Positions 36,304 through 43,986 of a stretch of DNA of 64,000 nucleotides are shown piece by piece. The notes under the pieces were generated by a model that saw only the letters and a program-made list of their open reading frames with translations, was not told the DNA's origin and searched no databases. This stretch comes from Streptomyces marinisediminis (GTDB lineage Bacteria > Actinomycetota > Actinomycetes > Streptomycetales > Streptomycetaceae), in the NCBI RefSeq assembly GCF_026262575.1, contig NZ_JAPKFL010000022.1, positions 28,893-92,892 of the forward strand. Direction: 5' to 3'. Both the position numbers and the translations under genes were made by a program. Positions within the stretch are counted from its first letter, which is position 1. Each line of letters opens with the position of its first letter.

Positions 36304-36336
36304 CAGACAAGCACCCCCGACCCGGGGTGCAGTCTG
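36304..36336. promoter_or_regulatory. Inverted repeat in the leader of the XRE/DUF5753 gene
   Basis: CAGAC-aa-GCACCCC (36304-36317) pairs with GGGGTGC-a-GTCTG (36324-36336) around a 6-base loop. It ends about 10 bases before the ribosome site of the minus-strand regulator gene. It could be an operator or an mRNA stem that affects translation. Confidence 0.55.
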
Positions 36337-36392
36337 CCATCTTTGCGCTTCATTGCGTGCCCATGTGGTTACACAGGATCGAAAGTTCTCCG

Positions 36393-36402
36393 TGCACGTG
36401 CA
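36393..36402. promoter_or_regulatory. Palindrome TGCACGTGCA between the divergent XRE and HATPase genes
   Basis: Perfect 10-bp palindrome; a half-like copy GTGCACGTA follows at 36452-36460. The same palindrome occurs upstream of the DUF397 gene (37533-37542). A TTGCAT -35-like hexamer for the HATPase gene starts 8 bp further on (36410). Confidence 0.6.
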
Positions 36403-36530
36403 TCTGCCCTTGCATCCGGTGCGGGCATTGGGAACCATGGGGATAGCCCAAGTGCACGTAGTGCCAACAGGTTTGGGTGTCCCCGGCCCATCGGGGACGC
36501 TCCGTCGTCACAGTCAGGGGGACGTCGTTC

Positions 36531-37040
36531 ATGGGTACTGAGGGAACGACGGTGCTCGACCCGTTATGGCGCAGCCTCCCCCCGCCCGACCCCGGCACCC
36601 TGTCCGGCTCCGCCTCGTGCGCGCTGCCCGCGCACTACGAAGCCGTGTGCACGGCCCGGGAGTTCACCCGCGCCACGCTGGCGGGCTGGGGGCTGGAGAG
36701 CCACTGTGACAACGTCACCCTCGCGGTCTCCGAACTGGTGACGAACGCGCTGCGGCACGGCCTGAAGCCGGTGGCACCCGGTGGCGCCACCGACCCCCCG
36801 GTGCGGCTGCACCTGATGCGGTGGGCGTCGCGCCTGGTGTGCGCGGTGCGGGACCCGAGCCGGGAGGCCCCCGTCTCCGGCAACCCGGACCTGGCCGGAT
36901 TCGGCCCGGACACCGCCGAGTCGGGCCGGGGCCTGTTCCTGGTCGACGCGTTCAGCGACAGCTGGGGCTGGCAGCCGCTCCACGGCACGCTGCCCGGCAA
37001 GGTGGTGTGGGCGCTGTTCCGCACCGGGCCCGCCGCGTAG
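36531..37040 (+). CDS. HATPase-domain anti-sigma-factor-like protein (RsbW type)
   Basis: 169 aa. Single HATPase_c domain of the serine-kinase anti-sigma type: CTAREFTRATLAGWGLESHCDNVTLAVSELVTNALRHG (N box with E, N), VRDPSREAP, and GRGLFLVDAFSDSWGWQP (G box). Such proteins bind sigma factors or STAS antagonists. In WhiJ-type loci a protein like this sits beside the XRE/DUF5753 and DUF397 genes, as here. The ATG at 36531 has AGGGGGA upstream. Confidence 0.9.
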   Translation: MGTEGTTVLDPLWRSLPPPDPGTLSGSASCALPAHYEAVCTAREFTRATLAGWGLESHCDNVTLAVSELVTNALRHGLKPVAPGGATDPPVRLHLMRWASRLVCAVRDPSREAPVSGNPDLAGFGPDTAESGRGLFLVDAFSDSWGWQPLHGTLPGKVVWALFRTGPAA

Positions 37041-37209
37041 CTCCGCGCCGGGCCCCGCGCCGGGCGCGGCCCCGCGCGGCGCCGCGCCCGGCGCGGGGCC
37101 GCTCCCGACGTGGGCCGTGCCGCGCGGGGCCGGGCGGATGCCGGTCGCGCCGGAGCGGCGGCTCCGCGCAGGAACGATTCGGCGCGGAGCCGCGAGGGAC
37201 GGCGGCCCC

Positions 37210-37446
37210 TCAGGTGACGAGGTGGTCGAACTCGCCGTCCTTGATGCCCAGGAGCATCGCCTCGACCTCGGCCGGCGTGTAGACGAGGGCGGGGCCGTCG
37301 GGGAACCGGGAGTTGCGCACCGCCACGTCCCCGCTCGGCAGCTTCGCGAACTCCACGCAGGTGCCCTGCGAGTTGCTGTGCCGGCTCTTCTGCCAGTCGA
37401 CCCCGCGGAGGTCCGCCGCGGCCATGCCGTTGTACGCCTGCTGCAT
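37210..37446 (-). CDS. DUF397 protein, WhiJ-partner type
   Basis: 78 aa: LRGVDWQKSRHSNSQGTCVEFAKLPSGDVAVRNSRFPDGPALVYTPAEVEAMLLGIKDGEFDHLV, the DUF397 core. These small proteins work with neighbouring XRE/DUF5753 regulators, probably by modulating DNA binding. GGGAG precedes the ATG. Its upstream region carries two copies of the TGCACGTGC motif and a TATGAT -10. Confidence 0.92.
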   Translation of the reverse strand: MQQAYNGMAAADLRGVDWQKSRHSNSQGTCVEFAKLPSGDVAVRNSRFPDGPALVYTPAEVEAMLLGIKDGEFDHLVT

Positions 37447-37496
37447 AGGGAGCTCCCGGGATCGTTGAAACCATACTGAGCGGTCAACTTCCCGGG

Positions 37497-37543
37497 ATCA
37501 TAACGTCGTTCAATTGCAACTGCACGTGCGTATGCACGTGCAC
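37497..37543 (-). promoter_or_regulatory. DUF397 promoter with paired TGCACGTGC motifs over the -35 region
   Basis: A TATGAT -10 (37502-37497 on the minus strand) would start transcription near 37490. TGCACGTGCG (37521-37530) and TGCACGTGCA (37533-37542) lie at about -31 to -52, overlapping the -35 position, 12 bp centre to centre. A 10-bp direct repeat TCCCGGGATC occurs at 37454-37463 and 37490-37499. Confidence 0.6.
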
Positions 37544-37630
37544 GACAGTGGGTCGCGGGCCGACTACGCCCGGGTAGACGTGCGTGCACAGGTGCGGGTT
37601 CCCTCCGGAGCCCCCGGCACACCCGTTCGC

Positions 37631-37864
37631 TCAGCGCGAGGGGTACGGCAGCAGCGCCATCTCGCGGGCGTTCTTCACGGCCCGCGCGAGCTGCCGCTGC
37701 TGCTGCGCCGTGACGCGCGTGACCCGGCGACCGCGGATCTTGCCCCGGTCGGAGATGAACCTCCGCAGCAGCTCGGTGTCCTTGTAGTCGACGTAGGTGA
37801 TACCGGCCGCGTCCAGCGGGTTGGGCCGGGGGCGGGCGGGCTTGCGGGACTCGCGCCGGGGCAC
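37631..37864 (-). CDS. rpsR: 30S ribosomal protein bS18, alternative zinc-free copy
   Basis: 77 aa: PLDAAGITYVDYKDTELLRRFISDRGKIRGRRVTRVTAQQQRQLARAVKNAREMALLPYPSR, an unmistakable bS18. It lacks cysteine and clusters with the L31/L33/L28 paralogues, so it is the accessory copy used under zinc limitation (Zur regulon) by analogy with S. coelicolor. The GTG at 37864 is chosen because the family begins MPRRESRK. It is 134 bp downstream of the COG0523 gene; the spacer contains a run of GGGCC repeats. Confidence 0.93.
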   Translation of the reverse strand: MPRRESRKPARPRPNPLDAAGITYVDYKDTELLRRFISDRGKIRGRRVTRVTAQQQRQLARAVKNAREMALLPYPSR

Positions 37865-37969
37865 GGGGCCTCCTCTAAGTGGGGCGGGGCGGGGCCGCGC
37901 GCGAGCGCGCGGGACGGTGCGCGCACGGCGGACGCGCGCCGGGGGCGGGGCGGGCCGGAGCGGACCGGT

Positions 37970-37996
37970 CCGGGTCGGGCCGGGCCGGGCCGGGCC
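37970..37996. repeat. GGGCC pentamer run
   Basis: Four to five consecutive GGGCC units (with a preceding GGGTC) lie in the short spacer between the COG0523 gene and rpsR. Confidence 0.8.
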
Positions 37997-37998
37997 GG

Positions 37999-39171
37999 TC
38001 AGGTGACGGGGTCGAGCAGGGGGTCGAGGGCGCGGGGCAGGCGCTGCCAGGCGGACCGGCCGCCCGCGTACTCGGCGTCCGTCAGCAGGCAGGAGTCCAG
38101 GAGCGCGGCCAGGTGCTCGCGGTCCAGGTCCGGCGAGGTGAAGACCAGGTGCTGGGCGCGGTCGCCGTGTTCGGGGTGCCAGTCCAGGGCGGCGGCGACC
38201 CGGCGCGTGGGCGGCACCAGTTCCCAGGCGGCGTCCGGGACCGCGGCGAGCCAAGGGCCGGCGTCCTCCACGCACAGCGCGCCCCCGGCGGCGTCCCAGC
38301 TCAGCAGCGTGTCCGGGCGGTCGGCGAGCCAGAACCGGCCGCGGCTGCGGACCGCGGCGCGGCACAGGTCCTCCAGCGCCGCGCGCAGCCGACCCGAGTG
38401 GAAGGGCCGCCACCGGTGCCACACCAGCGTGCGGACCCCCGCGTCCTCGGCGCCGGGCACCCCGCCGGTGTCCTGCGGCAGCCGCGCGCAGGCCGGGTGC
38501 TGCCGGGCGGCGGCGGCCGCCACGTCGAAGACGGCCCCCGGCGCGGTGACGGCGGCGGGGAAGGCGGCGTCCGCGACGGACAGCACGCGGGCGCCGGGGG
38601 TGAGCTGGCGCAGCAGCGCCGCGTCCTCGGCGTCCCCGGGCTCCGGGCCGTCGGCGAGCACCAGCAGCGGGGCGTACTCCAGTTGCCGCGCGAAGGTGTC
38701 GGCGACCGTGCGCTGGTCGCCGGCCGCGACCGCCAGGCCCGCCGCGGCGAGGTCGTCGCCGTTGCCGAGGCAGGGCAGCAGCAGGGCCGGGTCGACGGCG
38801 GTGACCACCGCGGCCAGCCGCAGCGCGTCGCCGCCGCCGCGGTCCACCGCCTCGGCCACGGACTTCGGCTCCACCGCGTCCCACAGCTCCACCACGGCCA
38901 GCCGCGCCGACCCGGCCGCGGCGAGCCGGCGCAGCTCCGGCACCAGGTCCTCCCGCAGCGCGCAGCAGGTGCAGTCGTTGACCAGCGGCGCCTCGCCGGC
39001 GTCCAGCCGGCCGCGCGCCTCGCGCACGCTCCGGGGGAGGAAGCCGAGCCGCGCCGCGTCGGACAGGTCGTGGTGGAGGGCGACGCTGCCGGGCACGGCG
39101 GCCAGCAGCCGCTCGACGGCGGCCCGGCGGGCGTCGGCGTGCAGGCCGCCGACCAGGACGACGGGCAGCAT
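37999..39171 (-). CDS. COG0523 (CobW-like) zinc-homeostasis protein lacking Walker A
   Basis: 390 aa. The COG0523 metal motif CxCC is present as NDCTCCALRED (C67, C69, C70), followed by LAVVELWDAVEPKSVAE and a C-terminal CobW_C domain (RWRPFHSGRLRAALEDL and AQHLVFTSPDLDREHL). COG0523 GTPases are metallochaperones. The N-terminus, however, reads PVVLVGGLHADARRAAVERLL, without the GxxxxGK(S/T) P-loop, so GTP hydrolysis in the usual way is doubtful. Its ATG overlaps the rpmE stop by one base (TGATG), which ties it to the zinc-starvation ribosomal proteins. Confidence 0.9.
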   Translation of the reverse strand: MLPVVLVGGLHADARRAAVERLLAAVPGSVALHHDLSDAARLGFLPRSVREARGRLDAGEAPLVNDCTCCALREDLVPELRRLAAAGSARLAVVELWDAVEPKSVAEAVDRGGGDALRLAAVVTAVDPALLLPCLGNGDDLAAAGLAVAAGDQRTVADTFARQLEYAPLLVLADGPEPGDAEDAALLRQLTPGARVLSVADAAFPAAVTAPGAVFDVAAAAARQHPACARLPQDTGGVPGAEDAGVRTLVWHRWRPFHSGRLRAALEDLCRAAVRSRGRFWLADRPDTLLSWDAAGGALCVEDAGPWLAAVPDAAWELVPPTRRVAAALDWHPEHGDRAQHLVFTSPDLDREHLAALLDSCLLTDAEYAGGRSAWQRLPRALDPLLDPVT

Positions 39172-39434
39172 CAGCGGGCCTCGCCGCGCCGGGCGGCGGC
39201 GTAGCGGCGCTCGAACCGCTCCACGCGGCCCGCGGTGTCCAGCACCCGTGCGGTGCCGGTGTAGAAGGGGTGGCTCGCCGAGGAGATCTCCACGTCCACG
39301 ACCGGGTAGGTGACGCCGTCCTCCCACTCGACGGTCTTGTCGCTGGTCGCGGTGGACCGGGTGAGGAAGGCGAAGTTCGCGGCCCGGTCGCGGAAGACGA
39401 CGGGGCCGTAGGGCGGATGGATGCCGGGCTTCAT
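39171..39434 (-). CDS. rpmE: 50S ribosomal protein bL31 type B (zinc-free)
   Basis: 87 aa: MKPGIHPPYGPVVFRDRAANFAFLTRST and ISSASHPFYTGTARVLDTAGRVERFERRY. It has no cysteine, unlike the zinc-binding bL31 A form, and replaces it when zinc is scarce. It lies 23 bp downstream of rpmG and is coupled to the COG0523 gene. Confidence 0.96.
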   Translation of the reverse strand: MKPGIHPPYGPVVFRDRAANFAFLTRSTATSDKTVEWEDGVTYPVVDVEISSASHPFYTGTARVLDTAGRVERFERRYAAARRGEAR

Positions 39435-39457
39435 GGGGTGCTCCTTGCCTGCCGGGG

Positions 39458-39622
39458 TCAGCGCTCTTCGCGGAACGCGACGCGGCGGCCCACCACGGGG
39501 TCGTCCGTGCGCAGCACCAGCCGGTCCGGGTCGTTCCGGCGGTTCTCGCGGGTGACGTCGGTGTGGCCGGTGCCCGCCGTGGACCGCAGCTTGATCACCG
39601 GGCGGATGTCATCGCGTGCCAT
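39458..39622 (-). CDS. rpmG: 50S ribosomal protein bL33 (zinc-free copy)
   Basis: 54 aa: MARDDIRPVIKLRSTAGTGHTDVTRENRRNDPDRLVLRTDDPVVGRRVAFREER. The zinc ribbon cysteines of the standard bL33 are absent. It is the first gene of the minus-strand rpmG-rpmE-COG0523-rpsR unit and divergent from rpmB. The Zur-like box lies about 20 bp upstream of its ATG. Confidence 0.95.
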   Translation of the reverse strand: MARDDIRPVIKLRSTAGTGHTDVTRENRRNDPDRLVLRTDDPVVGRRVAFREER

Positions 39623-39642
39623 ACGGGGTACCGTACAGCAAA

Positions 39643-39657
39643 CGAAAACCGTTTTCA
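39643..39657. promoter_or_regulatory. Zur-like box between divergent rpmG and rpmB
   Basis: CGAAAACCGTTTTCA: perfect inverted repeat GAAAAC-C-GTTTTC (39644-39656), in close agreement with the actinobacterial Zur consensus TGAAAATNATTTTCA. The position serves both divergent promoters of zinc-independent ribosomal protein genes. Confidence 0.85.
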
Positions 39658-39669
39658 TCAAGGAGTCCC

Positions 39670-39906
39670 ATGTCCGCCCACTGCCAGCTCACCGGCCGCA
39701 CGCCCACCTTCGGCCGGCGGATCTCCCACTCCCACCGGCGCTCGCCCCGCCGCTTCGTCCCCAACATCCAGCGCAAGCGCTACTGGCTGCCCAGCGAGGG
39801 GCGCCACGTGCGGCTGACGCTCAGCGCGAAGGGCGTACGGACGGTCGACGCGATCGGCGTCGAGGCGGCGGTGGCCCGCATCCGGGCCCGCGGGGGGCGC
39901 GTCTGA
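39670..39906 (+). CDS. rpmB: 50S ribosomal protein bL28 (zinc-free copy)
   Basis: 78 aa: MSAHCQLTGRTPTFGRRISHSHRRSPRRFVPNIQRKRYWLPSEGRHVRLTLSAKGVRTVDAIG. Only one cysteine remains, so zinc binding is unlikely. AAGGAG precedes the ATG. It is controlled from the shared Zur-like box and probably repressed when zinc is plentiful. Confidence 0.95.
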   Translation: MSAHCQLTGRTPTFGRRISHSHRRSPRRFVPNIQRKRYWLPSEGRHVRLTLSAKGVRTVDAIGVEAAVARIRARGGRV

Positions 39907-40341
39907 CCACGGCCCCGAGGCGGAGCGGGCTCGCGAAGCACGCGCGGCGGCGTGCGGTCCTCGCCCGGTACGCCGACCGGCGGGCCGGACCGAAGCGGGT
40001 GGCCCCCTCCCCCCGCGGCCGTCCCGGCGCGGCGGGAGCAGGGCCGGGGCCGGTCGCGGCGCCGGTCCCGGGATGCCCGCCCGACGCGGGGACGCGACCG
40101 CGACGGCGCCGACGGGCGGCCCCGCGGGCACCCGCACGCCTCCGGCCCCTCCCGCGTCCGGACCCGCGCGCCCGCCCACACCGGCCACCTCCCCGGCCGC
40201 CTTCTCCGGCGTCCGCGGGGCGAGCCGGTAGGCGGGCGCGCGGCCGCGCCCGCCCCGCGGCGCCGGGGCGAGGCGGCTCGGCGGGCGGGGTCGGGGGAGC
40301 GCCGCTAGCGTGGTCGGTGTCGCCCGTCGAAAGGTGGACAC
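39907..40341. other. Intergenic stretch, no gene seen
   Basis: 435 bp between rpmB and the VOC gene. Frames are open only because of extreme GC content. A GAAAGG ribosome site precedes the VOC start at its right end. Nothing else recognisable. Confidence 0.55.
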
Positions 40342-41139
40342 ATGGCCGCGCATCCCGATGGCGTGCCGTGCTGGGCCGACGCCGTGGTCCCCGACCTGGC
40401 GGCGGCCCGGCACTTCTACGGCGAGCTGTTCGGCTGGACGTACGCCGCGGACCCGGCGGCGCCCCGCACCCGCACCGGCGCCTTCCGCGACGACCGGGCC
40501 GTGGCGGCGCTGGTGCCCCGGACGCCGCGGACGCCGGACCCGGAGGCGCCGCACGCCGTGTGGACCCTGTACTACGCCGCCGACGACGCCGACGCGACCG
40601 CCGCCCGCGTCCGCGAGCACGGTGGCGAGCTGCTGGTGGCCCCGGTGGACGTGGCGGGCTTCGGCCGCGTGTGCGTGGCCCGCGACCCCGGCGGCGCGGT
40701 CTTCGGCGTCCGGCAGCCGGGCACCCGTCCCGGGTTCGCCGCGCGCGGCGGGCCGGGCACGTACGCCTGGACGGAGGTCCGCACCCGCGACGCCGGGGCG
40801 GTGGACGCCTTCTACCCGGCCGTCTTCCCCGGCCTGCGGCCCCGCCCGGCCCCCGGCGCGAGCGCGGACCGGGTGGTCTGGGAGGTCGGCGGCACGCCGG
40901 TCGCCACGCGCTGCCGCATGGACGCGCGGTGGCCCGTCCGGACGCCCGCGCACACCGCCGTCCACTTCGCGGTGGACGACTGCGACGCCGCCGTCACCGC
41001 CGTCCCCCGGCTGGGCGGACGCCTCGTCCACGGCCCCGTGGACACCCCCGGCGGGCGGCTGGCCGGCGTCGCGGACCAGCAGGGCGCGGTGTTCTCCGTC
41101 ATCGACCTCTCCCGGCGCTCCGGGGCGCCGCCACGGTAG
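40342..41139 (+). CDS. VOC (glyoxalase/bleomycin-resistance) family protein, two domains
   Basis: 265 aa built from two VOC units (WADAVVPDLAAARHFYGELFGW and YAWTEVRTRDAGAVDAFYPAVFPG). The fold hosts metal-dependent lyases, dioxygenases and drug-binding proteins; a specific reaction cannot be assigned. The second domain contains an intact HFAVDDCDAAVTAV segment. GAAAGG lies upstream of the ATG. Two separate pieces of this gene recur, in swapped order, on the other strand near 51.2-51.4 kb. Confidence 0.88.
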   Translation: MAAHPDGVPCWADAVVPDLAAARHFYGELFGWTYAADPAAPRTRTGAFRDDRAVAALVPRTPRTPDPEAPHAVWTLYYAADDADATAARVREHGGELLVAPVDVAGFGRVCVARDPGGAVFGVRQPGTRPGFAARGGPGTYAWTEVRTRDAGAVDAFYPAVFPGLRPRPAPGASADRVVWEVGGTPVATRCRMDARWPVRTPAHTAVHFAVDDCDAAVTAVPRLGGRLVHGPVDTPGGRLAGVADQQGAVFSVIDLSRRSGAPPR

Positions 41140-41269
41140 GACGCCGCGCGGGGAGCGCGTTTCCGCAGGTCCCCACCGCGGCATGTTTCACCCTGCCGCC
41201 CCGCCGGGCAAGGAAGCTGATTGTGTGCCCAGTGCCCGACCAGGAACCGCGGTTCCGGGAGGAGTTGCC

Positions 41270-42583
41270 ATGGACGCAGTGCTGCGGGACGCCGGTCCCC
41301 CCGCCCCGCCGCCCGGCCGCGGGAGCGGGCCCCCCGATCCCCCGGACGCGCTGAGCGAGGCGCAGGCCGCCGCGTACATCGGCGGGATCTGCTTCAAGAC
41401 GGGCCCGCCGCGCCGCGTCGGGGTGGAGCTGGAGTGGCACGTGCGCGACCGGGAGGACCCGGCCCGCGCGGTGCCCGCTGAGCGGCTCGACGCCGCGCTC
41501 GCCCCGCTGCTGGCCCCGGGCGGCCTGCCGGGCGGCGGCCGGCTGACCCGCGAACCGGGCGGGCAGGTGGAGCTGAGCAGCGCACCGGGCGAGTCGCTGA
41601 GCGACTGCGTGCGCCTGGCCGCCGCCGACCTCGCCGTCCTGCGCGACGCGCTGGCCCCGGCCGGTGCCGTCCTGCACGGGCACGGCCTCAACCCCTTCCA
41701 CACCCCGCCGCGCGTCCTGGACCACCCGCGCTACCGGGCCATGGAGGCCCACTTCGACCGGCACGGCCCCTGGGGCCGGGTCATGATGCGCTCCACCGCC
41801 GCCGTGCAGGTCAGCCTGGACGCCGGGGACGACGGCCCGGGCCCCACCGGGTACCGCGAGCGCTGGCGGCTGGTCCACCGGCTCGGCCCCGTGCTGGTGG
41901 CCGCCTTCGCCAACTCCCCGCTGTGGCGCGGCCGCCCCACCGGCTGGGCCTCGACCCGGCAGCGCGTGTGGGCGCGCGCCGACCCCGACCGCACCCGGCC
42001 GCCGCACGCCGCCGGCCCGCCCCGCGCGGAGTGGGCCCGCTACGCGCTGGACGCCCCCCTGCTCTGCCTGCGCCGCCCCTCCCCCGGCCCGCGCGGCGAG
42101 GAGGCCGACTGGACGGCGCCGCCCCGCCTCACCCTGCGCGACTGGCTGCGCGGCCGGCACAGTGAGCGCCCGCCCACCCGGGCCGACGTCGACTACCACC
42201 TCAGCACCCTGTTCCCGCCCGTGCGTCCGCGCGGCTGGCTGGAGCTGCGCATGATCGACGCGCAGCCGGGGGACGGCTGGATCGCGGCGCTGGCCGTCGC
42301 CGCGACCCTGCTCGACGACCCCCGAGCCGCCGCCGCGGCGAGCGCCGCCACCGAGCCGCTGGCCCCGCTCGCGCACGGCCCGGGCCTGTGGCTGCGCGCC
42401 GCGCGCAACGGCCCGGCCGACCCGCTGCTGGGTCCGGCCGTGCGCGCCTGCGTGGCCGCCGCCGAGTCGGCCCTGGCCGACTCCGCCGCCGACGGCCCGG
42501 CGCACCGCGCCGTCGCCGAGTTCGCCGAGCGCTACGCCGACCGGGGCCGCTGCCCCGCCGACGTCCACCGAGGAGCCCTGTGA
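41270..42583 (+). CDS. egtA: Glutamate-cysteine ligase EgtA
   Basis: 437 aa. Makes gamma-glutamylcysteine, the sulfur donor used by EgtB in ergothioneine synthesis. GCS2-type core: GVELEWHVRD, LTREPGGQVELSSAPGESLSDC, HGHGLNPFHTPPRVLDHPRYRAMEAHFDRHGPWGRVMMRSTAAVQVSLD, FANSPLW, WLELRMIDAQPGDGW. GGAGGAG lies 6 bases upstream of the ATG. First gene of egtABCD; its TGA overlaps the egtB ATG (TGATG). Confidence 0.95.
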   Translation: MDAVLRDAGPPAPPPGRGSGPPDPPDALSEAQAAAYIGGICFKTGPPRRVGVELEWHVRDREDPARAVPAERLDAALAPLLAPGGLPGGGRLTREPGGQVELSSAPGESLSDCVRLAAADLAVLRDALAPAGAVLHGHGLNPFHTPPRVLDHPRYRAMEAHFDRHGPWGRVMMRSTAAVQVSLDAGDDGPGPTGYRERWRLVHRLGPVLVAAFANSPLWRGRPTGWASTRQRVWARADPDRTRPPHAAGPPRAEWARYALDAPLLCLRRPSPGPRGEEADWTAPPRLTLRDWLRGRHSERPPTRADVDYHLSTLFPPVRPRGWLELRMIDAQPGDGWIAALAVAATLLDDPRAAAAASAATEPLAPLAHGPGLWLRAARNGPADPLLGPAVRACVAAAESALADSAADGPAHRAVAEFAERYADRGRCPADVHRGAL

Positions 42584-43986
42584 TGCCCGCGACGCCCGCC
42601 CCGAGCACCCCCAGCCACCCCGGCCACCGGACCACCGCGCGGCCCACCGCCCCCGCGCCCGCCCTGGACGACGCCACACTGCGCGCGCGGGCCCGGGCCG
42701 CGCTCACCACCGCCCGGGACCGCACCCGGGTCCTGACCGACTGCCTGGACGACGCCGGGCTCACCGCACAGCACTCGCCGCTGATGTCCCCGCTGGTGTG
42801 GGACCTGGCGCACATCGCCAACCAGGAGGACCTGTGGCTGCTGCGCGAGGCGGACGGCCGCCCCGGCGTACGGCCCGACCTCGACCCCGTCTACGACGCC
42901 TTCCGCACCCCCCGCGCCGACCGGCCCACCCTGCCGATGCTGCCGCCGGACGCCGCCCGCCGCTACGCCGCCGAGGTCCGCGCGCAGGCGCTGGAGGTGC
43001 TGGAGCGGGCGCCGCTGGACGGCGACGGGCTCACCGGCGCCGCGTTCGTCTTCGGCATGGTGGCCCAGCACGAGCAGCAGCACGACGAGACGATGCTCGC
43101 CACCCACCAGCTCCGGCGGGGCCCGGCCGTGCTGCACGCCCCGGCGCCGCCCGCGGCCCCGACCGGCCGGCCCCTGCCCGCCGAGGTGCTCGTCCCCGGC
43201 GGCCCGTTCACCATGGGCACCGACACCGACCCGTGGGCGCTGGACAACGAACGCGGCGCACACCGGGTGGACGTCCCCGCGTTCTGGCTGGACACCACGC
43301 CCGTCACCTGCGCCGCCTACACCGAGTTCATCGAAGCGGGCGGCTACGACGACCCGCGCTGGTGGCACCCGGAGGGCTGGGAGTACGTGCGCGGAGCCGG
43401 GATCGGGGCACCGCTGTTCTGGCGGCGCGAGGGCGCGGGCTGGGTGCGGCGGCGCTTCGGCACCGTCGAACCGGTGCGCCCCGAGCAGCCCGTGCTCCAC
43501 GTGAGCTGGTACGAGGCCGACGCGTTCGCCCGCTGGGCCGGGCGGCGGCTGCCCACCGAGGCCGAGTGGGAGAAGGCCGCCCGGCACGACCCGGCCACCG
43601 GCCGCTCGCGCCGCCACCCCTGGGGCGACGCCGCGCCCGGCCCCGAGCACGCCAACCTGGGCCAGCGCCACCTGGAGCCCGCCCCGGCCGGTGCCTACCC
43701 CGCGGGCGCCGCGCCCAGCGGGGCCCGCCAGCTCCTGGGCGACGTGTGGGAGTGGACGGCGTCGGACTTCACCGCCTACCCCGGCTTCACCGCCCACCCC
43801 TACGACGAGTACAGCAAGGTCTTCTTCGGCCCCGACCACAAGGTGCTGCGCGGCGGCTCCTTCGGCACCGACCCGGTCGCCTGCCGCGGCACGTTCCGCA
43901 ACTGGGACTACCCCGTGCGGCGGCAGATCTTCGCCGGGTTCCGCACCGCGCGCGACGCCTCCGCCGCCGAGGGGGGCCGGGCCTGA
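42583..43986 (+). CDS. egtB: Ergothioneine synthase EgtB (sulfoxide synthase)
   Basis: 467 aa non-heme iron enzyme joining hercynine and gamma-glutamylcysteine to a sulfoxide. N-terminal DinB_2 domain with iron ligands in LVWDLAHIANQEDLWLL and HEQQHDET (HX3HXE), and C-terminal FGE-sulfatase domain (VPGGPFTMGTD, RLPTEAEWEKAA, GDVWEWTASDF, KVLRGGSFG). Coupled to egtA and egtC by TGATG overlaps. Confidence 0.97.
   Translation: MPATPAPSTPSHPGHRTTARPTAPAPALDDATLRARARAALTTARDRTRVLTDCLDDAGLTAQHSPLMSPLVWDLAHIANQEDLWLLREADGRPGVRPDLDPVYDAFRTPRADRPTLPMLPPDAARRYAAEVRAQALEVLERAPLDGDGLTGAAFVFGMVAQHEQQHDETMLATHQLRRGPAVLHAPAPPAAPTGRPLPAEVLVPGGPFTMGTDTDPWALDNERGAHRVDVPAFWLDTTPVTCAAYTEFIEAGGYDDPRWWHPEGWEYVRGAGIGAPLFWRREGAGWVRRRFGTVEPVRPEQPVLHVSWYEADAFARWAGRRLPTEAEWEKAARHDPATGRSRRHPWGDAAPGPEHANLGQRHLEPAPAGAYPAGAAPSGARQLLGDVWEWTASDFTAYPGFTAHPYDEYSKVFFGPDHKVLRGGSFGTDPVACRGTFRNWDYPVRRQIFAGFRTARDASAAEGGRA

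Noticed and set aside
39907..40341. Possible small gene between rpmB and the VOC gene
   Set aside because: No start with a ribosome site and no stable amino acid pattern; only GC-driven open frames.
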